40,944 nt of DNA from positions 1 to 40,944 of the IMG/VR virus record IMGVR_UViG_3300025889_000270. The stretch is one strand, 5' to 3'. Shown in pieces: positions 1-5,992 of this stretch. Source of the DNA: a virus. The translations under genes and the position numbers were made by a program. The notes under the pieces were generated by a model. It worked only from the letters and a program-made list of their open reading frames with translations, was not told the DNA's origin and did no database searches. The first letter of the stretch is position 1. Every line of letters starts with the position of its first letter.

Positions 1-132
1 GAAGCAGTAACACTACTTGAGAATCACAACAAGTGGCGCAGAGGTGATGATACTTTAGAGATGGCAGAGCCTAAAGATTTAGGAATGGCGATTGAGTTGA
101 TTGTAGAACATTTTAACACCAAAGAGAAATGA
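1..132 (+). CDS. small early phage protein, 5' end outside window
   Basis: An open frame runs from the first base to a TGA at 130-132, giving the last 43 residues. The visible part includes LLENHNKWRRGDD and ends in HFNTKEK. Short proteins with an 'ExHNxWRRG' core are common in phage early regions, but I know no function for them. The stop overlaps the next start as ATGA, so the two are translationally coupled. The frame extends off the left edge, so start and length are unknown. Confidence 0.6.
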   Translation, partial: EAVTLLENHNKWRRGDDTLEMAEPKDLGMAIELIVEHFNTKEK

Positions 133-139
133 AAGAAGT
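111..139 (+). repeat. gene-junction repeat, copy A
   Basis: TTTTAACACCAAAGAG followed by AAATGAAAGAAGT spans the end of one gene and the start of the next. It is nearly identical (two differences in 29 bases) to 563-591 and is related to 325-352 and 1047-1066. Each copy carries the C-terminal codons (N)TKEK/R, the A/G-rich leader and the ATGA start-stop overlap. Confidence 0.7.
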
Positions 140-350
140 TAGAGAAACATCCAAATCATTTGAGACTCAAGTATTAGATAGGCTTGCGGCATTAGAACAT
201 CAAATGGGTATTGTGATGAATGAAGTTTATTGGCACTCAAGTTTTGATGTGGAGTCTAATCGGAAGAAAATATTCCTAAAAGGAAGAGTTGATGACCTTG
301 AGTTACGGATTAGAGATTTAATAGAAACCTTTAAAACAAAAGAGAAATGA
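129..350 (+). CDS. small charged hypothetical protein (73 aa)
   Basis: This is a 73-residue, highly charged and probably helical protein with no signal peptide or membrane segment. I do not recognise the family. The middle (residues about 15-35) has a heptad-like pattern (VLDRLAALEHQMGIVM) suggesting a short coiled coil. It starts in an ATGA overlap with the gene upstream and ends in an ATGA overlap with the gene downstream. Its last residues, FKTKEK, match the ends of its neighbours (FNTKEK, FNTKER), which shows the junction is a repeated unit. Confidence 0.65.
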   Translation: MKEVRETSKSFETQVLDRLAALEHQMGIVMNEVYWHSSFDVESNRKKIFLKGRVDDLELRIRDLIETFKTKEK

Positions 351-352
351 AA
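325..352 (+). repeat. gene-junction repeat, copy B
   Basis: AAACCTTTAAAACAAAAGAG followed by AAATGAAA is a diverged copy of the junctions at 111 and 563. It again joins an FKTKEK C-terminus to a new start through ATGA. Confidence 0.55.
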
Positions 353-589
353 ACACCAATGCAAGAGTTGATTGAGCAACTCAATGAATTAGAAGCAAAG
401 TTAACCTCATTAGAGGATGCAATGTATCGTGGAGGCGTAAGAAACGCTAAACGATTAGCAGAGGAACTACTTAAGAAAGAGAAAGAAATCATCTGCAACG
501 CCTTTAGTGATGCACAACACGGAGCAGTTGAGTCAAGATGGACTGCTGAAGAATACTTTGAAGAAACCTTTAACACCAAAGAGAGATGA
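347..589 (+). CDS. small helical hypothetical protein (80 aa)
   Basis: This 80-residue protein has an N-terminal helical, leucine-rich stretch (ELIEQLNELEAKLTSLEDAM, residues about 5-25) that looks like a coiled coil, followed by a Lys/Glu-rich helix. No known family is recognised. The start is fixed by the ATGA overlap with the previous gene. The C-terminus FNTKER repeats the end of the two upstream genes. An opposite-strand frame over the same bases (331-579) has no supporting context and is treated as its shadow. Confidence 0.65.
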   Translation: MKTPMQELIEQLNELEAKLTSLEDAMYRGGVRNAKRLAEELLKKEKEIICNAFSDAQHGAVESRWTAEEYFEETFNTKER

Positions 590-591
590 AA
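563..591 (+). repeat. gene-junction repeat, copy C
   Basis: CTTTAACACCAAAGAG followed by AGATGAAAGAAGT differs from copy A at two bases, including the MKEV start codons of the following gene. A fourth, shorter relative (CTCCAAAGAGAGATGAAAAC) lies at 1047-1066. Confidence 0.7.
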
Positions 592-822
592 GAAGTAGAA
601 ATCTTTATCAACCGACTTAAAAGAATAGGTATTGAGCTTGAGTTAATGGGTAATATACCTTGGATTTATTTACACAAAGTAAATGGTAATAGAATACTGC
701 CTGAGGATTACAATGCTAATCACGGTTATACTATTGCTTGGCATCCTGTTAGGTTAGGTGAAGAGATACATCTTGATAGTGATTTGAAACGAACATTTGA
801 AGTGATTAGAAAATATAAATGA
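586..822 (+). CDS. small hypothetical protein (78 aa)
   Basis: This 78-residue, apparently globular alpha/beta protein includes GNIPWIYLHKVNGNRI and, near the end, HPVRLGEEIHLDSDL. I do not recognise a named family, though short proteins of this look are frequent in Bacteroidota phages. It begins in the repeated MKEV junction and is coupled by ATGA both to the gene before and to the gene after. Confidence 0.65.
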   Translation: MKEVEIFINRLKRIGIELELMGNIPWIYLHKVNGNRILPEDYNANHGYTIAWHPVRLGEEIHLDSDLKRTFEVIRKYK

Positions 823-1046
823 AAGCAACATTAGAGTTTAATCTACCTGAAGACCATATTGATTTTGAATTGGCAGTCAATGGTGCTAAAGCACAAGCAA
901 CCCTTTGGGAGATAGACCAATGGTTAAGAGCACAGTACAAGTATATGTCTGACGATGAATACAGTAAGGACAAATACGAAGCATTTGAGAAGTGCAGAGA
1001 CCAGCTTCGTGAGATTATGTTTGAGAATGGATTAAAATTTGAATAA
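819..1046 (+). CDS. small acidic hypothetical protein (75 aa)
   Basis: This 75-residue acidic protein opens with MKATLEFNLPEDHIDFELAV and continues with a Trp/Tyr-containing helical part (WEIDQWLRAQYKYMSDDEY). The 'FxLPEDxxxFxxAxxG' opening is a pattern I associate with small phage proteins of unknown function, often next to replication genes. The start is set by the ATGA overlap at 819-822. Confidence 0.65.
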   Translation: MKATLEFNLPEDHIDFELAVNGAKAQATLWEIDQWLRAQYKYMSDDEYSKDKYEAFEKCRDQLREIMFENGLKFE

Positions 1047-1058
1047 CTCCAAAGAGAG

Positions 1059-1232
1059 ATGAAAACAAACTACGAAAAAACAAGAACGGCTGAAGGCCGT
1101 GAGGCTATCACTGAGATAGCGCGCTACGCGGCAAAGAATATGTTGCGTACTAAAGGTAAATCAACTCACTACGCTAAAATATTAGATGCTTGCCGTAGAG
1201 ATATAATTGATTACGGCATTGAGCAAGATTGA
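1059..1232 (+). CDS. small hypothetical protein (57 aa)
   Basis: ATG at 1059 to TGA at 1230-1232 encodes 57 residues: basic, with TRTAEGREAITEIARYAAKN in the first half and CRRDIIDYGIEQD at the end. The start follows the CCAAAGAGAG leader shared with the upstream junctions, which is the main support besides continuous reading in the same direction. No family is recognised. Confidence 0.55.
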   Translation: MKTNYEKTRTAEGREAITEIARYAAKNMLRTKGKSTHYAKILDACRRDIIDYGIEQD

Positions 1233-1311
1233 TATAGTTTTAGCACTATTGGTAATCATACCTTGGAACGCTTATCTTATATACAAGATGAGAAAAGACC
1301 GCACAGACTAA
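1219..1311 (+). CDS. tiny single-span membrane protein (30 aa, TTG start)
   Basis: A TTG at 1219 opens a 30-residue frame: MSKIDIVLALLVIIPWNAYL and then IYKMRKDRTD. It has one strongly hydrophobic segment (about residues 4-22) followed by a basic tail, as in small phage inner-membrane proteins. It overlaps the end of the preceding gene by 14 bases. The next gene also needs a TTG start, so such starts are plausible here. The frame is short and could be chance; the clean hydrophobic/basic layout is the only positive evidence. Confidence 0.4.
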   Translation: MSKIDIVLALLVIIPWNAYLIYKMRKDRTD

Positions 1312-1357
1312 ATACGACGCGGTATTTATAATAACAGTGTAATTTAATTATATCCAA

Positions 1358-2215
1358 TTGAGACAGCTAAAAATTACCCAGCAGATCACTGTTCGGGAGA
1401 ATAAATCTATTACCTCGTATTTTAACGAAATCAGTAAATACGATCTTATCGAAGCAGACGAAGAAGCAGAGCTTGCAGAGCGAATACAACAAGGTGATAA
1501 AAAAGCACTAGAACGACTAGTTAATTGTAACCTTAGATTTGTAGTATCTGTAGCAAAACAGTATCAACGTAAAGGTTTATCGCTTGAAGACTTAATAGGC
1601 TATGGCAATGTAGGTCTTATAAAAGCTGCAGAAAGATTCGATCACACTAAAGGATTTAAGTTTATATCTTATGCAGTGTGGTGGATAAGACAATCTATAA
1701 TGCACGCGCTTGGCAACGAGTCAAGATCAATACGTTTACCGCAAAATCAACTCCAGTTACAGAGAAAAATTGGAAATGCAACAATAGAGTTTCTACAGCA
1801 GCATGAGCGTTTACCAACAGACGAAGAAATTGCAAAAATAGTTGACGAGCCTGTTGATAAAGTTTCTTTCTTAAACAACAACAACTTTACAGGTATTAGT
1901 GCTGATGCACCTATGGCAGGCGCTGAAGATAACTACAATATGTATGACCGTATGGCATCAGACTCCGTAACAGACGCTCATCTACAAAGTGAATCTTTAA
2001 GTAACGATGTAAAGGCTATATTCAAAAAAATGCCTAAAAACGAAGCATTTGTTATCAAAAATCACTTTGGTATTGGCGGTGGTCATCAAATGTCATATGT
2101 AGAGATCGGTGAGATACTAGATTTGAGCTCAGAGCGCGTAAGACAAATCAAAGAGCGCGGTTTAAGACGTATTAGAAACAACGATTGGCATAAATTACTA
2201 CAAGACTATGTATGA
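1358..2215 (+). CDS. RNA polymerase sigma factor, Bacteroidota primary (RpoD) type
   Basis: This 285-residue sigma-70 factor should redirect host RNA polymerase to phage promoters. It starts at TTG (1358): the resulting MRQLKIT opening is the conserved N-terminus of flavobacterial RpoD, and no ATG lies nearby in frame, which fixes the start. Region 1.2/2 covers about residues 17-118 (NLRFVVSVAKQY, GLSLEDLIGYGNVGLIKAAE, FKFISYAVWWIRQSI). Region 4 is at about 243-272 (YVEIGEILDLSSERVRQIKE). Length and lack of a long region 1.1 match the roughly 287-residue flavobacterial RpoD. The region 3 linker is diverged (GISADAPMAGAEDNYNMYD). It overlaps the next gene by 8 bases. Promoter recognition has probably shifted, but this cannot be read from the sequence alone. 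Confidence 0.93.
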   Translation: MRQLKITQQITVRENKSITSYFNEISKYDLIEADEEAELAERIQQGDKKALERLVNCNLRFVVSVAKQYQRKGLSLEDLIGYGNVGLIKAAERFDHTKGFKFISYAVWWIRQSIMHALGNESRSIRLPQNQLQLQRKIGNATIEFLQQHERLPTDEEIAKIVDEPVDKVSFLNNNNFTGISADAPMAGAEDNYNMYDRMASDSVTDAHLQSESLSNDVKAIFKKMPKNEAFVIKNHFGIGGGHQMSYVEIGEILDLSSERVRQIKERGLRRIRNNDWHKLLQDYV

Positions 2216-2825
2216 TAATATCTTAACTCAAAACAGTAAGCTTAAAAAGACCAGTAAGTTAGCTATGCGTAGGGTTTTAAACTTCGGTATACCCGCGTAT
2301 AAATCTACAACTGGTAAGATCACATGCCCTTTTGCTGATGAATGTATCAAGTACTGCTACGCTCGTAAAGGCACGTTTAGATGGCCTAACACTATAAATG
2401 CTTACGAACATAGGTTTCGTATCGCTCGTAGCCCAGACTTTGAGACTATAATGAACGCAGCGCTACTCATTAAAAACCCACACTTTGTTCGAGTACATGA
2501 CTCAGGAGACTATTTTAGCGAAAAATATATAGATCGTTGGTTCAGTATTATGCGAGCTAACCCAAACGTAAAGTTCTACTCCTATACTAATAGTGTGCTT
2601 TTAATGAAGATGTATGATAAAGGTATACCTGAAAACTTTGATTACATACTCAGTACAGACGGTAAGCACCGCAAGTACGTAGATAAGTCTACAGACAGGC
2701 ACGCAGTTATATTCAACACGGTAGAAGAACTAGAAGCAGCAGGCTATGTCAACGCCTCTGAAAACGATTTACTAGCTACACGATGGTACAGTGAAAACAA
2801 AAAAGTTGGCCTTATAAAACACTAA
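2208..2825 (+). CDS. GP88-like protein with Cys cluster (205 aa)
   Basis: This 205-residue protein resembles the phage 'Gene product 88' family, whose function is unknown. The recognisable core is a cysteine cluster C40-x5-C46-x3-C50 (CPFADECIKYCYARKG), then an alpha/beta part with VRVHDSGDYFS and YSYTNS segments. The YCYA cysteine cluster recalls metal- or iron-sulfur-binding proteins, but the spacing is not the radical-SAM CxxxCxxC. It overlaps the sigma gene by 8 bases (ATG inside the TATGTATGA end), so it is probably co-expressed with it. The family assignment is from recall of the motif only. Confidence 0.65.
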   Translation: MYDNILTQNSKLKKTSKLAMRRVLNFGIPAYKSTTGKITCPFADECIKYCYARKGTFRWPNTINAYEHRFRIARSPDFETIMNAALLIKNPHFVRVHDSGDYFSEKYIDRWFSIMRANPNVKFYSYTNSVLLMKMYDKGIPENFDYILSTDGKHRKYVDKSTDRHAVIFNTVEELEAAGYVNASENDLLATRWYSENKKVGLIKH

Positions 2826-2830
2826 ACGCT

Positions 2831-3079
2831 ATGACAAGAGAAGAAATGCAAGAGCTAGCTAGGCTAATAGTAAAGTATATGTTTGAAGAGATAGACTCTC
2901 AAGCCAAGAACAACGACGCTCTGTTACGAGATATAATAGACAAGGACGATATTATTAAAGAGATAGAACGTTTACAACATCTAGTACTAGAATGTGAGAA
3001 AACTGAAGATTACGAAACAGCTATTCACTATATGGATAAAATAACATCTCTTGAAGCACTATTAAAATCTAAGTTATGA
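2831..3079 (+). CDS. small helical protein with UVR-like segment (82 aa)
   Basis: This 82-residue acidic, all-helical protein starts 5 bases after the previous stop. The C-terminal half (IKEIERLQHLVLECEKTEDY followed by ETAIHYMDKI) looks like a UVR motif, the short helical hairpin of UvrB/UvrC and ClpA/C-type proteins, which mediates protein-protein contacts. The resemblance is by pattern only. It ends in an ATGA overlap with the next gene. Confidence 0.6.
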   Translation: MTREEMQELARLIVKYMFEEIDSQAKNNDALLRDIIDKDDIIKEIERLQHLVLECEKTEDYETAIHYMDKITSLEALLKSKL

Positions 3080-3282
3080 TCAAGAATTATTTAAGAAAAC
3101 GTAGACACGTTAGATTTATACATAGCCGTATATATACCCTTAAGTACGAAATGCTTAATATGTCATTGAAAATGACTGATACCTCTAATGAAGATGATAT
3201 TTTAGATATCATCGATAATATGAGGAATAAAGCAGTATTATTTAAAAAGTATAACAGAAAAATGAAATGGTTGCAGTTTTAA
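3076..3282 (+). CDS. small basic hypothetical protein (68 aa)
   Basis: This 68-residue, strongly basic protein (YLRKRRHVRF near the N-terminus, KKYNRKMKW near the end) has an acidic middle (SNEDDILDIIDN). No family is recognised. The start is set by the ATGA overlap with the UVR-like gene. The basic ends would suit nucleic-acid or RNA polymerase contact, but this is speculation. Confidence 0.6.
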   Translation: MIKNYLRKRRHVRFIHSRIYTLKYEMLNMSLKMTDTSNEDDILDIIDNMRNKAVLFKKYNRKMKWLQF

Positions 3283-3325
3283 AAACTGTGACAATAGGCT
3301 ATTAATATAATCTAGTAAGGGGCTA

Positions 3326-3943
3326 ATGTCACACTCAAGGCTTGATCGTCTTAACAGGATGAAGGTTGTGTACCGTAAAGACCCTCACTCTGATAAACCA
3401 ACTGAGGTTTACTGGTGGGGTCGCTTTTATGAGTATGGAACCCATCAATGCTTTGATTTATTTAGAAGCAAAGCTAAAATAACGACGTACAAGTCCTTAA
3501 AATGGCACAGCATCGTATTAAAGTATCTCAACCAAGAAATGTCAAAGGATAAGTTTAGAGATGTTTTATATTACATAGGTAATCCTTTAAATGAATTCAT
3601 TACATTTGAGATAAGCGAGCTAATTATAGAAGACATAATAAAAAACCTTGATACTTATGACTTCAGAATAGCACCAAAGAATAAATCAAGGAAAATTATA
3701 TTTAATGACGGCGTTCCGTTAACCATCAATGAAAAGCTAAAGATCGTTGGTAGTCTTATTGGCAGAGGCAAACGCTTCAGCGAAGAAGACATCTACGAGT
3801 CAATGCTATACATAAATGGTTGTGGCGACAAAATAACGGTGAGTAAAATAGCTCGTATGCTTGGTTGCTCAGACCGTACCATACATCGGAACATGAGTAA
3901 TCAATTAAAAGAAGAAAAAGATTTACTCAATGCGTCATTATGA
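3326..3943 (+). CDS. helix-turn-helix protein coupled to second sigma factor
   Basis: This 205-residue protein has a C-terminal helix-turn-helix (about residues 172-195: VSKIARMLGCSDRTIHRNMS), the 'IAxxLGxSxRTxxR' pattern of replication-initiator and regulator DNA-binding domains. The N-terminal part, rich in Tyr/Trp and Lys, is not recognised. It begins 43 bases after the previous gene behind a TAAGGGG leader, one of few SD-like sites here, and ends in an ATGA overlap with the sigma gene, so it could act with it in transcription control. Alternatively it is a DNA-binding replication protein. Confidence 0.6.
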   Translation: MSHSRLDRLNRMKVVYRKDPHSDKPTEVYWWGRFYEYGTHQCFDLFRSKAKITTYKSLKWHSIVLKYLNQEMSKDKFRDVLYYIGNPLNEFITFEISELIIEDIIKNLDTYDFRIAPKNKSRKIIFNDGVPLTINEKLKIVGSLIGRGKRFSEEDIYESMLYINGCGDKITVSKIARMLGCSDRTIHRNMSNQLKEEKDLLNASL

Positions 3944-4698
3944 AAAAATACGACCCGCGTACTTACGCGTCTTACAAGGACAGTGTAAGCGCAGCAAGGG
4001 CTAGAATTAAAAAAGAAACACTAGCCAACTTAAAAAGAGATGAAGTAATTACAATGTACCTACCGCTCGTTGAAAATATCGCCAGAAAGTTCTCTACTAG
4101 CCATCAGGCTAGCGGTGTAATGAGTCTAAACGATATGATACAAGAAGGCTCGATAGGTTTGATAATGTCATATGATACTATCAACTGGGAAAAAATCAAG
4201 CAAAGTCCAGATCCAGAGCGTACCATACGATCTTTCTTTTCTAAAAGAATAAAAGGTGCAATACGTAGAGCTATTGACAAAAACAGAGGTGACATACGTA
4301 TTCCAGAGCATAAGTTAAACGAGATACGAAAAGACAACGGCAAAGACAAGAAGTTAATGCAAATGTTCTTTAACAGTGTGTTCTTGTCTATAGATGAAAA
4401 GTTAGAGAATGACGAAGATTATTCTAACCAAGTTGTCGACAATTCTAAGCCATATATGATACACAAGATCAACGATTATCTTATGGACCTCATGTCAAGG
4501 GTTTTAGAGGAGAGAGAGTATGAGGTTGTAAGGTTATCTTACGGGTTAGACTGCGACAAGCATTCTGCCAAACAGATCGCTGAAATCGTCGGCATAAACG
4601 TCGATACCGCGCACGTACGCGTGTCTCAGATAAAACGTAATGCACTGGAAAAATTAATTGAGCGCGTAGATCGAAACGCGTTGTTAGAGTTCATGTAA
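3940..4698 (+). CDS. divergent sigma-70 family factor
   Basis: This 252-residue protein has the sigma-70 layout: region 2 at about residues 34-115 (MYLPLVENIARKF, SLNDMIQEGSIGLIMSYDTI, RTIRSFFSKRIKGAIRRAID) and a region 4 helix-turn-helix at about 205-242 (SAKQIAEIVGINVDTAHVRV, SQIKRNALEKL). It is far from the RpoD-type factor upstream and lacks the conserved WWIRQ region 2.3/2.4 signature, so it probably recognises a different promoter class, perhaps late genes. It starts in the ATGA overlap with the helix-turn-helix gene and is followed directly by a tRNA gene. Confidence 0.85.
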   Translation: MKKYDPRTYASYKDSVSAARARIKKETLANLKRDEVITMYLPLVENIARKFSTSHQASGVMSLNDMIQEGSIGLIMSYDTINWEKIKQSPDPERTIRSFFSKRIKGAIRRAIDKNRGDIRIPEHKLNEIRKDNGKDKKLMQMFFNSVFLSIDEKLENDEDYSNQVVDNSKPYMIHKINDYLMDLMSRVLEEREYEVVRLSYGLDCDKHSAKQIAEIVGINVDTAHVRVSQIKRNALEKLIERVDRNALLEFM

Positions 4699-4710
4699 TG
4701 TAAAACCAAA

Positions 4711-4784
4711 GCGCTTGTAGCTCAGCTGGATAGAGCATCTGCCTTCTAAGCAGACGGTCACAGGTTCGAATCCTGTCAGGCGTA
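4711..4784 (+). tRNA. tRNA-Arg (TCT anticodon)
   Basis: A complete cloverleaf is present. The acceptor GCGCTTG pairs with CAGGCGT (two G-U pairs), the D stem is GCTC/GAGC, the anticodon stem is TCTGC/GCAGA with loop CTTCTAA (anticodon TCT at 4745-4747), and the T arm is ACAGG-TTCGAAT-CCTGT. The discriminator is A at 4784 and no CCA is encoded. It reads AGA, an Arg codon used heavily in these AT-rich phage genes. Confidence 0.95.
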
Positions 4785-4800
4785 CTAAAAACAAGTTGTT

Positions 4801-5265
4801 ATGAAATTAGAAGTTTTAAGATTTAGTAGTGAAAAAGACAGTACAAATGGGTTATTATTCGATGTCTCAGACGGGCGTTCATTCCTTTGTTACACCCTTG
4901 AAGATGAACACAGAGACAAAAAAGTTATGGCTGAAACTAGAATCCCTGCAGGAACATACCGGATTACTCTCCGGACGACTGGAGGATTTCATGGACGATA
5001 TTTAAAGAAGTATGGCTCGATGCACAAAGGCATGCTTTGGGTTCGTGATGTTCCTAATTTTGAGTATATTCTTATTCACACTGGTAATACTGATGAGCAC
5101 ACTGCTGGGTGCCTCATTGTTGGTGATAGTCAACAAACTAATTTTGGTGAAAGTGACGGATTTATTGGTTCATCTACTCAAGCTTACAAAAGAATTTATC
5201 CGCCGATTGCAGCGGCTCTTGAAGCAGGAGAAGAAGTAACAATCACATACATCGACTTTGATTAA
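4801..5265 (+). CDS. DUF5675 family protein (154 aa)
   Basis: This 154-residue protein looks like the DUF5675 family found in many phages and genomic islands. It is beta-rich with conserved ETRIPAGTYRITLRTTGGF (residues about 45-63), an H75 region and a H93-TGNTDEH-H100...GC104 block. The His...GC arrangement recalls L,D-transpeptidase/YkuD-type catalytic sites, so an activity on peptidoglycan (lysis or entry) has been a natural guess, but it is unproven for the family. It stands alone between two tRNA genes rather than with the late genes, so it may act early or have its own timing. Confidence 0.7.
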   Translation: MKLEVLRFSSEKDSTNGLLFDVSDGRSFLCYTLEDEHRDKKVMAETRIPAGTYRITLRTTGGFHGRYLKKYGSMHKGMLWVRDVPNFEYILIHTGNTDEHTAGCLIVGDSQQTNFGESDGFIGSSTQAYKRIYPPIAAALEAGEEVTITYIDFD

Positions 5266-5268
5266 AAA

Positions 5269-5327
5269 AGCGGGGGTATTTTATTAATTTAAACTAAAAA
5301 ATGAAGTGGTTATTCATAGCCCCCGCT
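5269..5327 (+). repeat. 8-bp GC inverted repeat ahead of tRNA-Met
   Basis: AGCGGGGG at 5269-5276 is perfectly complementary to CCCCCGCT at 5320-5327, separated by a 43-base AT-rich loop. It lies between the stop of the DUF5675 gene and the first base of tRNA-Met. In a transcript it would form a GC stem just 5' of the tRNA, possibly a processing or stability element. There is no T-run, so it is not a standard terminator. Confidence 0.5.
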
Positions 5328-5330
5328 AAC

Positions 5331-5403
5331 GCTCTTGTAGCTCAAAGGTTAGAGCACTTGACTCATAATCAAGCGGTTGTAGGTTCGAGCCCTGCCAGGA
5401 GCA
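5331..5403 (+). tRNA. tRNA-Met (CAT anticodon)
   Basis: The acceptor GCTCTTG/CAGGAGC is fully paired (one G-U), the D stem is GCTC/GAGC, the anticodon stem CTTGA/TCAAG has loop CTCATAA (anticodon CAT at 5364-5366), and the T arm GTAGG-TTCGAGC-CCTGC has discriminator A. The paired 1-72 position argues for an elongator rather than an initiator. An Ile tRNA with lysidine-modified CAT cannot be excluded. Confidence 0.93.
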
Positions 5404-5454
5404 CAATACTTTAAATTTTTTTTGTATATTTATATAACAGTTAAATCAAACACC

Positions 5455-5991
5455 ATGGGAAATCTACATGAAAAGCTGTCTTTAATACAGCGGGACTTTA
5501 AGTCCAAGAAAAGCCGATACAATAGTTTCGGTAAGTACAACTACAGAAGTGCCGAAGACATTCTTGAAGCACTTAAACCAGTCAACAAGCAATACAATGT
5601 GTACTTCACTATTACAGAAGAACATTGTGGCTTCAGTGAAGCAGTACCAATGATCAAGTCTACCGCTACAATCTTTGACGGTGACAGTGGCGATAGTATA
5701 AGCGCTACAGCTATTGTCGGTGTAGACTTACTACAAAAAGGTATGCAAGTGCCTCAAGCTTTTGGCTCTGCGAGTTCATACGGTAAAAAGTACGCTTTGG
5801 GTAACTTATTACTCATAGATGACACCGCTGATGCAGACGCTACTAATAATCACAGCAAAACAAAACCAGAACTAAAAGGTGATGATCTTGAAAAAGCAGT
5901 AGCTTATATCAAGGGTGGTGGTAGCGTAGCCGCAATCAAGTCTAAGTACAGCTTGACAAAAGAAATAGAACAACAACTCGCAACACTCTAA
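5455..5991 (+). CDS. ERF-family single-strand annealing protein
   Basis: This 178-residue protein (from ATG at 5455) belongs to the ERF group of recombinases, which anneal complementary single strands during phage recombination. Signature parts are LIQRDFKSKKSRYNSFGKYNY near the N-terminus, YRSAEDILEALKPV, and the Gly/Ser/Tyr block FGSASSYGKKYALGNLLLID (about residues 105-124), which matches the 'GSxxSYxRRYAL' ERF/Rad52-like core. A longer reading from TTG at 5422 would add 11 residues from the AT-rich leader and is unlikely. It is followed after 1 base by its natural partner, an exonuclease. Confidence 0.88.
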   Translation: MGNLHEKLSLIQRDFKSKKSRYNSFGKYNYRSAEDILEALKPVNKQYNVYFTITEEHCGFSEAVPMIKSTATIFDGDSGDSISATAIVGVDLLQKGMQVPQAFGSASSYGKKYALGNLLLIDDTADADATNNHSKTKPELKGDDLEKAVAYIKGGGSVAAIKSKYSLTKEIEQQLATL

Positions 5992-5992
5992 T

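Noticed and set aside
3283-3325. GTGACA...TATAAT in the gap before the helix-turn-helix gene as a sigma-70 promoter
   Set aside because: The two boxes are only 12 bases apart, far from the 16-18 needed.
5301-5414. A 37-codon frame starting MKWLFIAPANALVAQRLEHL over tRNA-Met
   Set aside because: The 'VAQRLEHLTHNQAVVGSSPARST' style of peptide is the well-known false translation of a tRNA gene; the cloverleaf explains the sequence.
5422-5454. Upstream TTG start extending the ERF protein by 11 residues
   Set aside because: The added residues come from the AT-rich leader, and the ERF family N-terminus begins at the ATG at 5455.
5404-5454. AT-rich leader before the ERF gene as a Bacteroidota promoter (TATATTTA)
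   Set aside because: Only 7 of 8 positions fit TAnnTTTG and no TTG lies at the -33 distance; too weak to call.
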